From Arsukibacterium indicum (lineage in GTDB: Bacteria > Pseudomonadota > Gammaproteobacteria > Enterobacterales > Alteromonadaceae), in the NCBI RefSeq assembly GCF_019100565.1, contig NZ_JAHRID010000002.1, forward strand, positions 410,726-474,725: DNA of 64,000 bases, given 5' to 3'. Below the pieces are notes generated by a model. It had not been told where the DNA came from. It ran no database searches and was given only the letters and a program-made list of their open reading frames with translations. Made by a program: the position numbers and the translations under genes. Positions 55,317 through 64,000 of this stretch are shown here, one piece after another; position 1 is the stretch's first letter, and every line of letters starts with the position of its first letter.

Positions 55317-56621
55317 ATGCGTTCAGCCATTCTGTCTCTGGCTATAGCCAGCTTATTACCGGCGGTTTGCTATGCCGCACCCAAGAATATTATCTATATG
55401 ATAGGTGATGGTATGGGGCCAGCTTATGTTGCAGGTTATCGTTATTATCAGCATGATCCGGCAAACGCAACCGTGGCAAGTACCGTTTTTGACGATTTAC
55501 TGACCGGTATGGCCAGCACTTATCCGGATGATGACACCCTGGTAACAGATTCTGCAGCCGGCGCCACGGCACTGGCGACCGGAGTAAAAAGCTACAATGG
55601 CGCTATTTCAGTCAACCGGCAACATATCCCAATTGGCACTATGATGCAGCTGGCCAAACGCCTTGGCAAAGCCAATGGTATTGTCGCCAGCTCGCAGGTT
55701 AACCATGCCACCCCGGCTTCATTTCTAGCCCACAACAGCAGCCGGCGCAATCTGGATAATATTGCTGATATGTATCTGGATTACCGGATTGACGGCAAGC
55801 CGGTTGCCGATTTAATTATCGGGGGTGGCACCAGGTATTTTGTCCGCGAGGATCGAAATCTGGTTAATGGCTTTACCGACCTTGGCTACCAATATACTGA
55901 TGACTATAAGCAGCTTAATAGTTTAACCCGGTTACCGGCAATGGCTTTACTGGCTGATATTGCCCTACCGGCAGCGCTGAATTCAGATAATGGCGGCATG
56001 CTGGCGCCGTTAACTGACAAAGCGCTGCAGTTATTGTCATCTGCCGACAAAGGCTTTGTGTTAATGGTAGAGGGCAGCCAGATTGACTGGTGCGGCCATG
56101 ACAATGATATTGCCTGTGCCATGGCTGAAATGCATGACTTTGCCAAAGCCATCAGTGTTGCTAAAGCTTATGTTGATGCTAACCCGGACACCTTGCTAGT
56201 TATTACCGCAGATCATGAAACCGGCGGCTTATCATTAGGCGCCAACGGCGTTTACCAGTGGCGGACTGATGTCATTAAACAAGTTAAAGCAACCGGCCGG
56301 GAGATAGCCCGGCAATTGCAACAATTGAAAGAGCCACAGGAAATAAGTCAACGTTATACCGAACTTACCGGGATAAGTCTGGATAAAGTGCAATTACAAC
56401 TGCTGGTAACCGCACTGCAAGATGCTGACGATAAAGCAGCCCGCAATCAGATACTGCAGTTTATAAGTGACGCCTCACTAACCGGCTGGACCAGTGGTGG
56501 CCATACTGCGGCAGATGTCCCGGTTATGGCTTACGGTAAAAATGCAGCAGAATTCAACGGTTTTATGGATAACACGGCTATTGCCAAAAAGCTGATCCAA
56601 TATATTCAGCAAAGTAAGTAA
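55317..56621 (+). CDS. Alkaline phosphatase
   Basis: A 434-aa exported enzyme with signal peptide (ending CYAAP). Metal and catalytic motifs of the PhoA superfamily: NIIYMIGDGMGPAY, active serine in VTDSAAGATALATGVKSYNG, SSQVNHATPASFLAHN, VEGSQIDWCGHDNDI, ITADHETGG and WTSGGHTAADVPVMAYG. Length is near E. coli PhoA. It hydrolyses phosphomonoesters in the periplasm. No Pho box is evident by eye. Confidence 0.93.
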   Translation: MRSAILSLAIASLLPAVCYAAPKNIIYMIGDGMGPAYVAGYRYYQHDPANATVASTVFDDLLTGMASTYPDDDTLVTDSAAGATALATGVKSYNGAISVNRQHIPIGTMMQLAKRLGKANGIVASSQVNHATPASFLAHNSSRRNLDNIADMYLDYRIDGKPVADLIIGGGTRYFVREDRNLVNGFTDLGYQYTDDYKQLNSLTRLPAMALLADIALPAALNSDNGGMLAPLTDKALQLLSSADKGFVLMVEGSQIDWCGHDNDIACAMAEMHDFAKAISVAKAYVDANPDTLLVITADHETGGLSLGANGVYQWRTDVIKQVKATGREIARQLQQLKEPQEISQRYTELTGISLDKVQLQLLVTALQDADDKAARNQILQFISDASLTGWTSGGHTAADVPVMAYGKNAAEFNGFMDNTAIAKKLIQYIQQSK

Positions 56622-56666
56622 TGTTGTAAAAACTCAGAAGTGACAATCAATTTGTTTTAGCTAACC

Positions 56667-57167
56667 CTACTCTGCTGATATTAACTGGCGCCGTAATTTC
56701 GGCGCCATCGTATCAGGGTGTAACCAGATATCGAAAAACGCCGGCGCAAAATCTTTATCTTCAACCACACCGATGTCAGTTTCATTAAAATAAAACTGTA
56801 CCTGGCCCTGTTCGGTAAGCAGCGCCGCTAAACGGTCACCTTCTGTCACGTCACGCCACAATGAATCAAGCGTATCAGCCCACTGCTGTTGCTGTTGTTT
56901 ACTGCTGTTACCCAACCTTTGCCATTGCTCTACGGTGGCATCGATAAACTCTTGTTTGCTGATATCACGTTTGTAGGTTAACTCCAGCATCAATGGACGA
57001 CTTTGCTGATAATCACTGAAGGTGCCATCTTTGCTGGCCAGTCTGGCATCATAAAGCTGCCAGAATAAATAGCGGTAACTGCCCTCGCCAACCGTTGTCA
57101 GATCAGGCGTTGCCGCCACCATGCCTGCAAAACCAAGGGCAATAACACTAGTTAACAGTGTGTGCAT
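56667..57167 (-). CDS. Chalcone-isomerase-like periplasmic protein
   Basis: A 166-aa protein with signal peptide (ending MVAAT). The core GEGSYRYLFWQLYDARLASK, RPLMLELTYKRDISKQEFID and VQFYFNETDIGVVEDKDFAPAFFDIWLHP match the bacterial chalcone_3/CHI-like family, which lacks flavonoid activity. Often near DUF2878 and SDR genes, as here. It overlaps the DUF2878 gene by 20 nt. Confidence 0.82.
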   Translation of the reverse strand: MHTLLTSVIALGFAGMVAATPDLTTVGEGSYRYLFWQLYDARLASKDGTFSDYQQSRPLMLELTYKRDISKQEFIDATVEQWQRLGNSSKQQQQQWADTLDSLWRDVTEGDRLAALLTEQGQVQFYFNETDIGVVEDKDFAPAFFDIWLHPDTMAPKLRRQLISAE

Positions 57168-57702
57168 AGAACCTCCTGCTATATCCCAATATTACGCCAA
57201 TAACTGCCCAAACTGCTACTAACGCAACAAATGACCAGCTTGCCAGCGGGAACTGCAATACACCACCACTTAAAGCTGCGCCGCCCAGATAAGATAATGG
57301 CCCCCCTGTCGCGCCAAGCAGCATGCCCAACCACCACGGCCGAAGAAACCCTGCCATAGTTTCAACTGCAGCCAGCGCGAAAAGTAGCCATATTAAGATA
57401 AACCAACCGGGTAACAGTAAGGCTTCGCTTGTTGTTCCGCTAAAAGAAATAACATCCAGAGAAACCAGGGTGCTGTCTATCACAATACCCACTGCGGCTA
57501 TCGCCAGCACCGCCAGCCGTGCCCGGTTTGGCAACCTGTAAATGCCATATATTAAGTAGGCCAGTGCCGGTGTTACCGCCAGGCTCTGAAAATACACCAG
57601 TGCTAACCAGGCAAGCTCGAAGCCAATGATTGAACGCCAGTGAATGCCCGGATGCGGTGATAAATACCCCGATACTACAGGTGCTGCGCTGCCATTATTC
57701 AT
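57148..57702 (-). CDS. DUF2878 family membrane protein
   Basis: A 184-aa inner-membrane protein with about six helices. It carries the conserved GIVIDSTLVSLDVISF segment and WFILIWLLFALAA, PWWLGMLLGATGGPLSYLGG of DUF2878. It overlaps the SDR gene stop by 4 nt and the CHI-like gene by 20 nt, a coupled trio. Function unknown. Confidence 0.85.
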   Translation of the reverse strand: MNNGSAAPVVSGYLSPHPGIHWRSIIGFELAWLALVYFQSLAVTPALAYLIYGIYRLPNRARLAVLAIAAVGIVIDSTLVSLDVISFSGTTSEALLLPGWFILIWLLFALAAVETMAGFLRPWWLGMLLGATGGPLSYLGGAALSGGVLQFPLASWSFVALVAVWAVIGVILGYSRRFYAHTVN

Positions 57703-58439
57703 TGCTTTCTCATCCTGGCGGCCAGTTTATTGCGCAGGGTATAGGGCAATAAATTCAGCAATTTCAAACTGAAGCTGAGACGGCGCGGAAAACGCAACCG
57801 GCTTTTTGCGGCATTTATGCCGTCAAAAATTCGTTTGGCAGCCACTTCAGGTGCCATTAAAAATGGCATCTCAAAATCGTTTTTCCGGGTGAGCGGCGTA
57901 TCAATAAACCCGGGTTCTATCAGGCAAACATTAATATCGGTATCGGCCAAATCAACCCGCAAACTGTCGGTAAAATAAGCGACGGCAGCCTTACTGGCAC
58001 CATATGCTTCGGCCCGGGTAAACGGGAAAAAATGCGACATAGAACTGACAATAGCCAGAGTTGGATGATGTCCTTTGTTTAGCAACGGTAGCAAATAACG
58101 GGTGCAGCAGACAACACCTTGCACATTAACAGCAAAGGTGCGTTCAAATGCGGCTAAATCAAGATCGTCAACGTCAACGTACTCACAGGTTCCGGCGTTA
58201 AGTATCACGGCATCAAATTTCTGTCCGGTGGGTAATGCTGCCGTCCAGGTTGCCAGGGCTACGCTGTCAGTGACATCTAAACTTACCGGTTTTATATTTT
58301 CATGATTTTCAGCCAGTTCAGCCAGTTTGTCAGCCGAGCGGGCTACCGCATAAACCAGCCAGCCATTAGCGGCATAATGCAATGTTGTTGATTTGCCCAT
58401 GCCAGAGCTGGCACCGGTGATAAGACAGGTTTTAGCCAT
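57699..58439 (-). CDS. SDR family oxidoreductase
   Basis: A 246-aa short-chain dehydrogenase: CLITGASSGMGKSTTLHYAA (NADP-binding T-G-x-x-x-G-x-G), LNAG motif (VILNAGTCEY), catalytic Ser in IVSSMSHFFPF, and Y-x-x-x-K in AEAYGASKAAVAYF. Substrate unknown. First gene of the SDR-DUF2878-CHI trio, which in related bacteria accompanies a cyclopropane fatty acid synthase and amine-oxidase genes that are absent here. Confidence 0.92.
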   Translation of the reverse strand: MAKTCLITGASSGMGKSTTLHYAANGWLVYAVARSADKLAELAENHENIKPVSLDVTDSVALATWTAALPTGQKFDAVILNAGTCEYVDVDDLDLAAFERTFAVNVQGVVCCTRYLLPLLNKGHHPTLAIVSSMSHFFPFTRAEAYGASKAAVAYFTDSLRVDLADTDINVCLIEPGFIDTPLTRKNDFEMPFLMAPEVAAKRIFDGINAAKSRLRFPRRLSFSLKLLNLLPYTLRNKLAARMRKQ

Positions 58440-58525
58440 AATATTTCCTTATATCGACACTGCATTGCAGCGCGTTAAAACGGTATTATGGTGTACGTAC
58501 GCAATGGCACCGTGGGTGGATTTGT

Positions 58526-58855
58526 TCAGGCGTAAAGATCAACACCCAACAACGACTGAACTTCGGCACGACGTTGCTCGTTCTGTTGGCTCTGGTAAGC
58601 AGCAACCGCTTGCTGACCGCGATTGCTGTTAGTGTTCTGAAAGTCAGGGTTCTGAAAATTACTACGCTGATTTCGTTCGTTGTCCAGCTGATTAATTACC
58701 TGCTGACTGGCGCGGATACCGGTGCCGTTATTATCGCCCGGTAAACCTGACAATCGATTATCTTCAGCCTGTGGCGCACGGCGCTGCTCTGTGCCGGCAA
58801 ATACGCTGGCAACATTAGCGGGGGCATTCAGGCTTTGATTAACAGTCAGGCTCAT
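58526..58855 (-). CDS. Conserved hypothetical protein, low-complexity
   Basis: A 109-aa hydrophilic protein rich in Asn, Gln and Arg with no signal peptide or membrane helix. The C-terminus AEVQSLLGVDLYA looks conserved-like. It probably is largely disordered. No family recognised. It lies between the SDR and tsaB genes on the same strand, with its own 5' gap of 62 nt. Confidence 0.6.
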   Translation of the reverse strand: MSLTVNQSLNAPANVASVFAGTEQRRAPQAEDNRLSGLPGDNNGTGIRASQQVINQLDNERNQRSNFQNPDFQNTNSNRGQQAVAAYQSQQNEQRRAEVQSLLGVDLYA

Positions 58856-58917
58856 AACATCTTCAGAGTAAGCGAACTGGTGTAATTATAACCGCTTTAC
58901 TGCTTTATCCAAGTATT

Positions 58918-59604
58918 TTATCTGCCAGACAACTTTTTCCAGCTTACCTCATCACGCACATAAACTGGTTCAGCTTGCGCGGCACTAACAAAATGGCCGT
59001 CAATAAATGGCTGCTGCGCCAGACGCAACATATCCTGTGCTGAGGGGTATAAAATATTACTAATGATTTGAGCAGGTTGTGCCCGCTGTAACTCATCCAC
59101 ATAGGTTTGCCAGCCAGTGCCGACGGCCATCACCTTGCCACTTAGGCCCAACGACGAAAGCGATTGCGGTTTAACCGCCTGTTCAGTCGTTAACGGTTGT
59201 ACTATGCCCGTTGCATCACAGCCAAAGCAGCCCAGATACACTTCGGCCATCCTGGCGTCAATGGCTGCGACTATCTGGCTGGCCTGATGCAGCCGCACAG
59301 CGGCCTGGGCCATTGCGGCTAATGTTGAGACACCAAATACCGGCAAATCAGCTCCAAATGCCAGTCCCTGAGCAACTGATACACCAATCCTTACCCCGGT
59401 AAAACTGCCCGGACCACGGCCAAACACGATGCCGTCCAGATCAGTTAAGCTAAGGCCAGCTTCAGCCAGAACGTTGTCAATCATCGGCAACACTCTTTTA
59501 CTGTGCTGTTGCGGACAAACTTCATCCAGAGCAATAATATTGTCCTGGTATAACAGGGCCACTGAACACGCTTCAGTTGAGGTATCTAACGCCAGTAACT
59601 TCAC
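58918..59604 (-). CDS. tsaB: tRNA threonylcarbamoyladenosine biosynthesis protein TsaB
   Basis: A 228-aa ASKHA-fold protein: KLLALDTSTEACSVALLYQD, the Gly-rich GIVFGRGPGSFTGVRIGVSV and GLAFGADLPVFGVSTLAAMA. TsaB works with TsaD and TsaE to make t6A37 in ANN-decoding tRNAs. Starts 1 nt after the yoaA stop, the E. coli order. Confidence 0.95.
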   Translation of the reverse strand: MKLLALDTSTEACSVALLYQDNIIALDEVCPQQHSKRVLPMIDNVLAEAGLSLTDLDGIVFGRGPGSFTGVRIGVSVAQGLAFGADLPVFGVSTLAAMAQAAVRLHQASQIVAAIDARMAEVYLGCFGCDATGIVQPLTTEQAVKPQSLSSLGLSGKVMAVGTGWQTYVDELQRAQPAQIISNILYPSAQDMLRLAQQPFIDGHFVSAAQAEPVYVRDEVSWKKLSGR

Positions 59605-59605
59605 C

Positions 59606-61543
59606 TTAATTTTCCTGTCTTGTTTGTTGTAAAAACGCTACGGCATCGTCCACTGAGCGCGAACGACGCATTGGTGGCAGGCTTTTTAAAAAGACACTGC
59701 CATAAGGCCTGGTAACTAAGCGGTTATCACAAATCACCAGTACGCCACGGTCAGTTACATCACGAATAAGCCGGCCTACCCCTTGTTTCAGGGTAATGAC
59801 AGCCTGCGGCAACTGCACGGTACTGAATGGGTCCAGGCCACGACGCTGACAATCTTCACTGCGAGCCTGCAACAAAGGGTCATCCGGCGACGCGAACGGC
59901 AGTTTATCAATAATCACGCAGCTTAGAGTATCGCCGCGAACGTCAACCCCTTCCCAGAAGCTGCCGGTACCCAGCAGCACAGCATTGTCCAGCGTCACAA
60001 ACTGCTCCAGCAGCAGGCGTTTACCGGTCGAGCCCTGCACCAGCACCGGCTGGCTGATCTGCTCGGGCAGCGCATTGGCCATCCACTGTAGCATCCGGTG
60101 GCTGGTAAAAAGGAAGAAACACCGGCCGTTGTTCGCGGTAATCAGCTTGATTGCCAATGTCAGCAGCGCAGGGCCCATTTGCTGCTGATGTGGTTCCGGT
60201 AAATATCGCGGTAAACATAACATCGCCTGACTGGCATAATCGAATGGGCTTTCCAGTAGCAAAGTTTGCGCAGTATCCAGCCCCATCTGACCGGTGTAAT
60301 GGCTAAACCCCTCGTTTACCGATAATGTTGCAGAGGTAAAAATCCAGCTTCGCTGTTCCGCAGCCACTATTGCTTTGAACCGCTCAGCAATACTCAGCGG
60401 TGTTAAATGTAAACTGATATGCATCCGGCTGGTTTCGTACCATAAACTGACCCCGACCTGATTTAAATCCTGCATTTTAAGCAACCGGTTTTTCAGCTGG
60501 GCAAGGCGTTCAAAAACACTGTCAACGGTATCACTGCGACCCAGGCTACTTTTTAATACCTGGTACAGCATATCAATCGCATCGTTTACCCGGGTAACGG
60601 CAGTTTGCATCGGTGCCTGCTGTGCCAGGTCGCGCCAGTTGCCACGGGCAGGCTCTGCGGCAAACTGCAACCGCCAGTCCCGCACCAGGCTGGCCAGTTT
60701 TTCCGCGACCTTCACTAATTGCGGGTGATCCCTGAGCTCAGATTTACAGGCCAGCTCCAAATCCCGACATAAATCCAGTAACAAGCGACTGGATACCTGC
60801 TCGCCAAAATAGTCACTGGCAATATCAGGTAGCTGGTGAGCTTCATCAAAGATAATCACATCCATCTGTGGCAGCAGTTCGCCAAAACCAGTATCTTTTA
60901 ATGCTAAATCGGCAAAAAACAAATGATGGTTTACTACCACTAAATCAGCAGCCTGCGCGTTTTTCCGCGCTTTAAGCAGATGGCAGTCTTCGTATACCGG
61001 ACAGTCCTTACCCAGGCAGTTATCTGTAGTACTGGTCACATATGGCAGGGCTTTAGAGTCTTCTGCAATATAGCTCAACTCTCCAATATCACCGGACTGG
61101 GTTTCTGCTGACCACTTTTTAATCAGGCTTAAATCCTGGATCAGCTGATCATCCTGCAGCGGCACATGGTTGTAATGCTGCTCCAGCCTGAACAGACACA
61201 GGTAGTTTGCCCGGCCTTTTAACAGCGCAGTATGTAATGGACTGGCCAGCGCCTGCTGCACTTTGGGTAAATCACGCAGGAATAGCTGTTCCTGCAGATT
61301 TTTAGTACCGGTGGACAGAATAACTTTTTTTCCGGCCAGCAGTGCGGGCACCAGATAAGCATAGGTTTTACCGGTACCAGTTCCTGCTTCTACTACCAAA
61401 GCGGTGTTTTCGGCAATGGCACCGGCAACTGCCTCAGCCATTTGCAGCTGAGCAGCACGCGGGTTAAACCCGGATATATTGCTGGCCAGTTTGCCATTCT
61501 CTGCAAAAGCAGCCAGCACCTTTCTGGCAAGACTGCTAGTCAT
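59606..61543 (-). CDS. yoaA: DinG/YoaA-family ATP-dependent DNA helicase
   Basis: A 645-aa XPD-like helicase. Walker A VVEAGTGTGKTYAYLVPAL, Fe-S cysteines in DNCLGKDCPVYEDCHLLKAR region, DEAH box FDEAHQLPDIASDY, and C-terminal motifs GTGSFWEGVDVRGD and QGVGRLIRDVTDRG. YoaA supports replication-fork repair with the HolC subunit. Upstream of tsaB. Confidence 0.92.
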   Translation of the reverse strand: MTSSLARKVLAAFAENGKLASNISGFNPRAAQLQMAEAVAGAIAENTALVVEAGTGTGKTYAYLVPALLAGKKVILSTGTKNLQEQLFLRDLPKVQQALASPLHTALLKGRANYLCLFRLEQHYNHVPLQDDQLIQDLSLIKKWSAETQSGDIGELSYIAEDSKALPYVTSTTDNCLGKDCPVYEDCHLLKARKNAQAADLVVVNHHLFFADLALKDTGFGELLPQMDVIIFDEAHQLPDIASDYFGEQVSSRLLLDLCRDLELACKSELRDHPQLVKVAEKLASLVRDWRLQFAAEPARGNWRDLAQQAPMQTAVTRVNDAIDMLYQVLKSSLGRSDTVDSVFERLAQLKNRLLKMQDLNQVGVSLWYETSRMHISLHLTPLSIAERFKAIVAAEQRSWIFTSATLSVNEGFSHYTGQMGLDTAQTLLLESPFDYASQAMLCLPRYLPEPHQQQMGPALLTLAIKLITANNGRCFFLFTSHRMLQWMANALPEQISQPVLVQGSTGKRLLLEQFVTLDNAVLLGTGSFWEGVDVRGDTLSCVIIDKLPFASPDDPLLQARSEDCQRRGLDPFSTVQLPQAVITLKQGVGRLIRDVTDRGVLVICDNRLVTRPYGSVFLKSLPPMRRSRSVDDAVAFLQQTRQEN

Positions 61544-61634
61544 GGCTTTGCTGGTTTAGCCTGAGGATTAAGCTCGTCACAACGACACCTGCTGGTTTAA
61601 AAGAGCGCTATTATGCCCTTATCAGCAGAAAAAT

Positions 61635-61886
61635 TCAGACAAAAATATCCAGATGGCCGTCTTTATCAACATGCTGTTCTGCTTCAGGGGTAGTATAGGG
61701 TGCTTCAGGGTAGCGCTCGCCACGTCGCCGCTGCTCCGGTTCTGGCCGGCGCAGAATAAGAAATTTCTGTTCATTATGTTTCAACGGGCTTAATCTGGCT
61801 TCTTTAAATACCGGCACCACCTGCTTTGGATCAGGCTCTACCGGCGTGCCAGGCACCCGCGGCATAAACGGCATAAATGCGTCCAT
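61635..61886 (-). CDS. Conserved hypothetical protein
   Basis: An 83-aa Pro/Glu/Arg-rich protein with no helix, signal or domain that I recognise (GTPVEPDPKQVVPVFKEARL, then EQKFLILRRPEPEQRRRGER). The coding-like composition and position upstream of yoaA on the same strand support it as a real small gene. A spurious frame is possible. Confidence 0.5.
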   Translation of the reverse strand: MDAFMPFMPRVPGTPVEPDPKQVVPVFKEARLSPLKHNEQKFLILRRPEPEQRRRGERYPEAPYTTPEAEQHVDKDGHLDIFV

Positions 61887-62187
61887 AACTGTCCCCTAAA
61901 TGAGTCACTGATCTGTTATCGGCCTGGTGCTGAAAAACTTGAACAAGGCAGCTCATTGGCTATACAAGTTGACCATTTTTTAAACTTAAAATTCAGATTA
62001 GCATATCAGGCTGCAAAAATTATTTTTCGAACAAGACCCTATTAAATTACTTTAATTGTTATATATCAATCACTAATTAGAAAATCACAGCTGGTGCACT
62101 TCCCAAAATACCCTTGCACTTCATCCGTTTCACGGGTAACTTGTATAGCATATTGTTAAGCAGAAAAGATCAAGCAACACAGCCCAT
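61887..62187 (+). other. Intergenic region containing the likely his promoter
   Basis: About 300 nt, AT-rich, no gene. A possible promoter is TTTCAC (62128-62133), 17-nt spacer, TATTGT (62151-62156), ending about 30 nt before the his leader peptide. No other structure is evident. Confidence 0.4.
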
Positions 62188-62229
62188 ATGATTAATGTTA
62201 CTACCCTGAGCCATCATCACAGGCACTAG
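62188..62229 (+). CDS. hisL: His operon leader peptide
   Basis: ATG at 62188 opens 13 codons encoding MINVTTLSHHHRH and a stop. Three histidines in a row plus a fourth after Arg are what a ribosome would stall on when charged tRNA-His is low. It precedes the terminator at 62281-62310 and hisG, the layout of a transcription-attenuation leader. The His run is shorter than the seven of E. coli. Confidence 0.88.
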   Translation: MINVTTLSHHHRH

Positions 62230-62280
62230 CCGTCCGGTATTTCGGAGGGCTGTAGTCTGGCGCTCCGGTGGTAACGTAAC

Positions 62281-62310
62281 AAAAACCCCGAGCCCAGGCC
62301 CGGGGTTTTT
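62281..62310 (+). terminator. His attenuator
   Basis: AAAAACCCCG and CGGGGTTTTT form the outer stem, with GCC/GGC extending it inside around a CA loop. A U run follows. It sits 51 nt after hisL and 57 nt before hisG. The sequence in between (GCCGTCCGG...CGCTCCGG) could form alternative antiterminator pairings. Confidence 0.85.
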
Positions 62311-62367
62311 GTTTATCGTAATAAAAAAATATATTCACCAATTTTAGTTATCGTCATGGAGACCATT

Positions 62368-63276
62368 ATGAGTCCGGCAACAGAAAGTAAACGCTTACGC
62401 ATTGCAATGCAGAAATCTGGTCGTCTATCGGTTGATTCGCAGGCCCTTTTTGCCAGTTGTGGTTTAAAAATTAATTTACGGGAACAGCGACTGATTGCCC
62501 ATGTTGAAAATATGGACATTGATATCCTACGGGTGCGTGACGATGACATTCCAGGCCTGGTAATGGATGGTGTCTGTGACTTAGGTATTGTCGGTGAGAA
62601 CGTGCTGGAAGAAGAATCGTTGCAACGACAACTGGATAATCACAGTTTCGACTATACCGTGCTAAAACGGCTGGATTTTGGGGGGTGCCGTTTATCTATA
62701 GCGGTGCCGCAAGAAGATGAATATCAGGGAGCGGCTTCGCTGGAAGGCAAAACCATTGCCACCACTTATCCAAGATTGCTGGGCCGTTATTTAAAACAAC
62801 AGGGAGTCAATGCCCGGGTTGTTACGCTAAAAGGCTCGGTTGAAGTTGCACCGCGAGCAGGATTAGCTGATGCCATCTGCGATCTGGTTTCAACCGGCGC
62901 TACACTTGAAGCCAACGGTTTGAGAGAAGTTGACGTAATTTACCGCAGCAAAGCGGTGTTAATTCAGCGCAAAGATTTAACTGACAACAAGCAGCTAAAA
63001 CTGATAAACAAACTGATGCCACGGATTAACGGCGTAATGCAGGCCAATGAAAGTAAATACATTATGCTGCACGCTCCTCGCGCCAGGCTGGACGATGTGA
63101 TTGCCCTGCTACCCGGTGCGGAAAACCCGACTATGCTGCCACTGGCGGGTAACGACGCCATGGTGGCAATTCACGTGGTGAGCAGCGAAACCCTGTTCTG
63201 GGAAACCATGGAGCAACTAAAAGCATTGGGCGCCAGTTCCATTTTAGTGCTGCCAATCGAAAAAATGATGGAGTAA
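62368..63276 (+). CDS. hisG: ATP phosphoribosyltransferase
   Basis: A 302-aa long-form His[41 protein letters not shown], the PRPP-binding loop [20 protein letters not shown] and a C-terminal regulatory ACT-like domain that binds histidine. First committed step of histidine synthesis. ATG 62368 is chosen over 62356 because GGAG lies just 6 nt before it. Its stop overlaps hisD by one base (TAATG). Confidence 0.96.
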   Translation: MSPATESKRLRIAMQKSGRLSVDSQALFASCGLKINLREQRLIAHVENMDIDILRVRDDDIPGLVMDGVCDLGIVGENVLEEESLQRQLDNHSFDYTVLKRLDFGGCRLSIAVPQEDEYQGAASLEGKTIATTYPRLLGRYLKQQGVNARVVTLKGSVEVAPRAGLADAICDLVSTGATLEANGLREVDVIYRSKAVLIQRKDLTDNKQLKLINKLMPRINGVMQANESKYIMLHAPRARLDDVIALLPGAENPTMLPLAGNDAMVAIHVVSSETLFWETMEQLKALGASSILVLPIEKMME

Positions 63277-64000
63277 TGATGGTGACCACCATGGCGACAA
63301 CTTCTGCCAACCTGTTTAACTGGACACAGCTTAATGCTGAGCAGCGGCTCGCTGCACTGGCCCGGCCTGAGCTGCCTGATACAGCGGATTTAAACGAGCA
63401 GGTGCGTGCAATTATCGGCACCGTTAAACAGCAGGGTGATAAGGCACTTCGAGCCTACAGTCAGCAGTTTGATGGTTTAGCAGATAACCCGCTTCGCCTG
63501 AGCGACAGCAAAAAACGCAGCCTGTTAGCCAGCTTGTTACCCGAGCGCAAAGCTGCCATTGAACTGGCTTATGATAACATCCGAAAATTTCATGCTGCCC
63601 AGCTACCTCGTGATATTGCAGTGGAAACCAGCAGCGGTGTCATGTGTCAGCTAAAAAGCCGGCCGATAAGTGCGGTTGGTCTGTACATCCCGGGTGGCAG
63701 TGCCCCCTTACCCTCGACGGTTCTGATGCTGGGTGTGCCGGCGCAACTGGCGGGTTGCCCACGCCCGGTGCTGGTTACCCCGCCCGGTAAGCCGGCCGCG
63801 GACGATATTGCACCGGAAATTCTTTATGCGGCCGAGCTTTGCGGTATTTCTGAAATTTATACCATCGGCGGCGCTCAGGCCATTGCGGCGCTGGCTTACG
63901 GCACTGAGACGATTGGCAAAGTGGATAAAATTTTTGGCCCGGGCAACCGCTATGTCACCGAGGCTAAGCAACAGGTAAGTCAGGATGCCAGGGGCGCAAT
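63276..64000 (+). CDS. hisD: Histidinol dehydrogenase, partial (3' end beyond window)
   Basis: The reading frame from ATG 63276 stays open to the right edge (about 241 codons). It contains the HisD motifs SAVGLYIPGGSAPLPSTVLM, YTIGGAQAIAALAYGTETI and FGPGNRYVTEAKQQV. It catalyses the last two steps of histidine synthesis, with zinc and NAD. ATGs at 63279 and 63291 are alternative starts. Translationally coupled to hisG. Confidence 0.95.
   Translation, partial: MMVTTMATTSANLFNWTQLNAEQRLAALARPELPDTADLNEQVRAIIGTVKQQGDKALRAYSQQFDGLADNPLRLSDSKKRSLLASLLPERKAAIELAYDNIRKFHAAQLPRDIAVETSSGVMCQLKSRPISAVGLYIPGGSAPLPSTVLMLGVPAQLAGCPRPVLVTPPGKPAADDIAPEILYAAELCGISEIYTIGGAQAIAALAYGTETIGKVDKIFGPGNRYVTEAKQQVSQDARGA

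Overview
The window is a 64 kb chromosomal segment from a gammaproteobacterium. Gene order (pepP-ubiH-ubiI-gcvTHP beside 6S RNA and fau; ycgL-minCDE; rnd-fadD; yoaA-tsaB; zipA-ligA next to smc; gltX next to valine tRNAs) and the small-gene repertoire point to the Alteromonadales, in the neighbourhood of Rheinheimera, Alishewanella or Arsukibacterium. That placement is inference from gene content, not from a database search. No replication origin, prophage, CRISPR array or complete insertion sequence is visible.

Layout. (1) 1-5.1 kb: a serine hydrolase, MarR regulator and GNAT enzyme in one orientation with a 22-bp perfect palindrome over the promoter; a MipA/OmpV porin-like gene; creA; a membrane protein; then a 263-bp miniature element with perfect 23-bp inverted ends. 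(2) 5.1-10.9 kb: a tightly packed minus-strand iron-uptake operon (TonB receptor, PepSY protein, DUF2271, DUF4198, membrane-anchored flavodoxin/FNR reductase) behind a strong promoter and a near-consensus Fur box. The reductase carries a frameshift. (3) 10.9-19.7 kb: an accessory stretch of small genes: PhzF, ParDE, an XRE membrane regulator, two GNATs, an ATP-grasp ligase, DUF1801 and an Rnk pair. It ends in a Tae4-like type VI secretion amidase with two paralogous two-helix membrane proteins as candidate immunity proteins. Between the two immunity genes lie decayed copies of the gcvP 3' end and of an effector 3' end, the scar expected from sequential replacement of effector modules.

(4) 19.7-32 kb: core metabolism: glycine cleavage, ubiquinone hydroxylases, pepP, the UPF0149 gene, 6S RNA, fau, rpiA and serA, a one-carbon/serine/glycine-centred block. 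(5) 32-49.7 kb: DUF481 protein, gltX, two tRNA-Val(TAC) genes interleaved with decayed tRNA copies in a tandem repeat, a CBS protein, a TPR response regulator lacking its phosphoacceptor aspartate, ligA, zipA, smc, a small MscS, YcgN/FAH/MltB-like/YcgL, and minCDE. (6) 49.7-62 kb: DUF4397 lipoprotein, rnd, fadD, an exported predicted methyltransferase, alkaline phosphatase, a chalcone-isomerase-like/DUF2878/SDR group, tsaB-yoaA and small conserved hypotheticals. (7) 62.1-64 kb: a his leader peptide and attenuator, hisG and the start of hisD, cut by the window edge.

The strongest candidate for something undescribed is the 17.6-19.75 kb effector/immunity island at the gcvP 3' end. The tRNA-Val/pseudo-tRNA tandem repeat and the miniature element fused to a stop codon come next.
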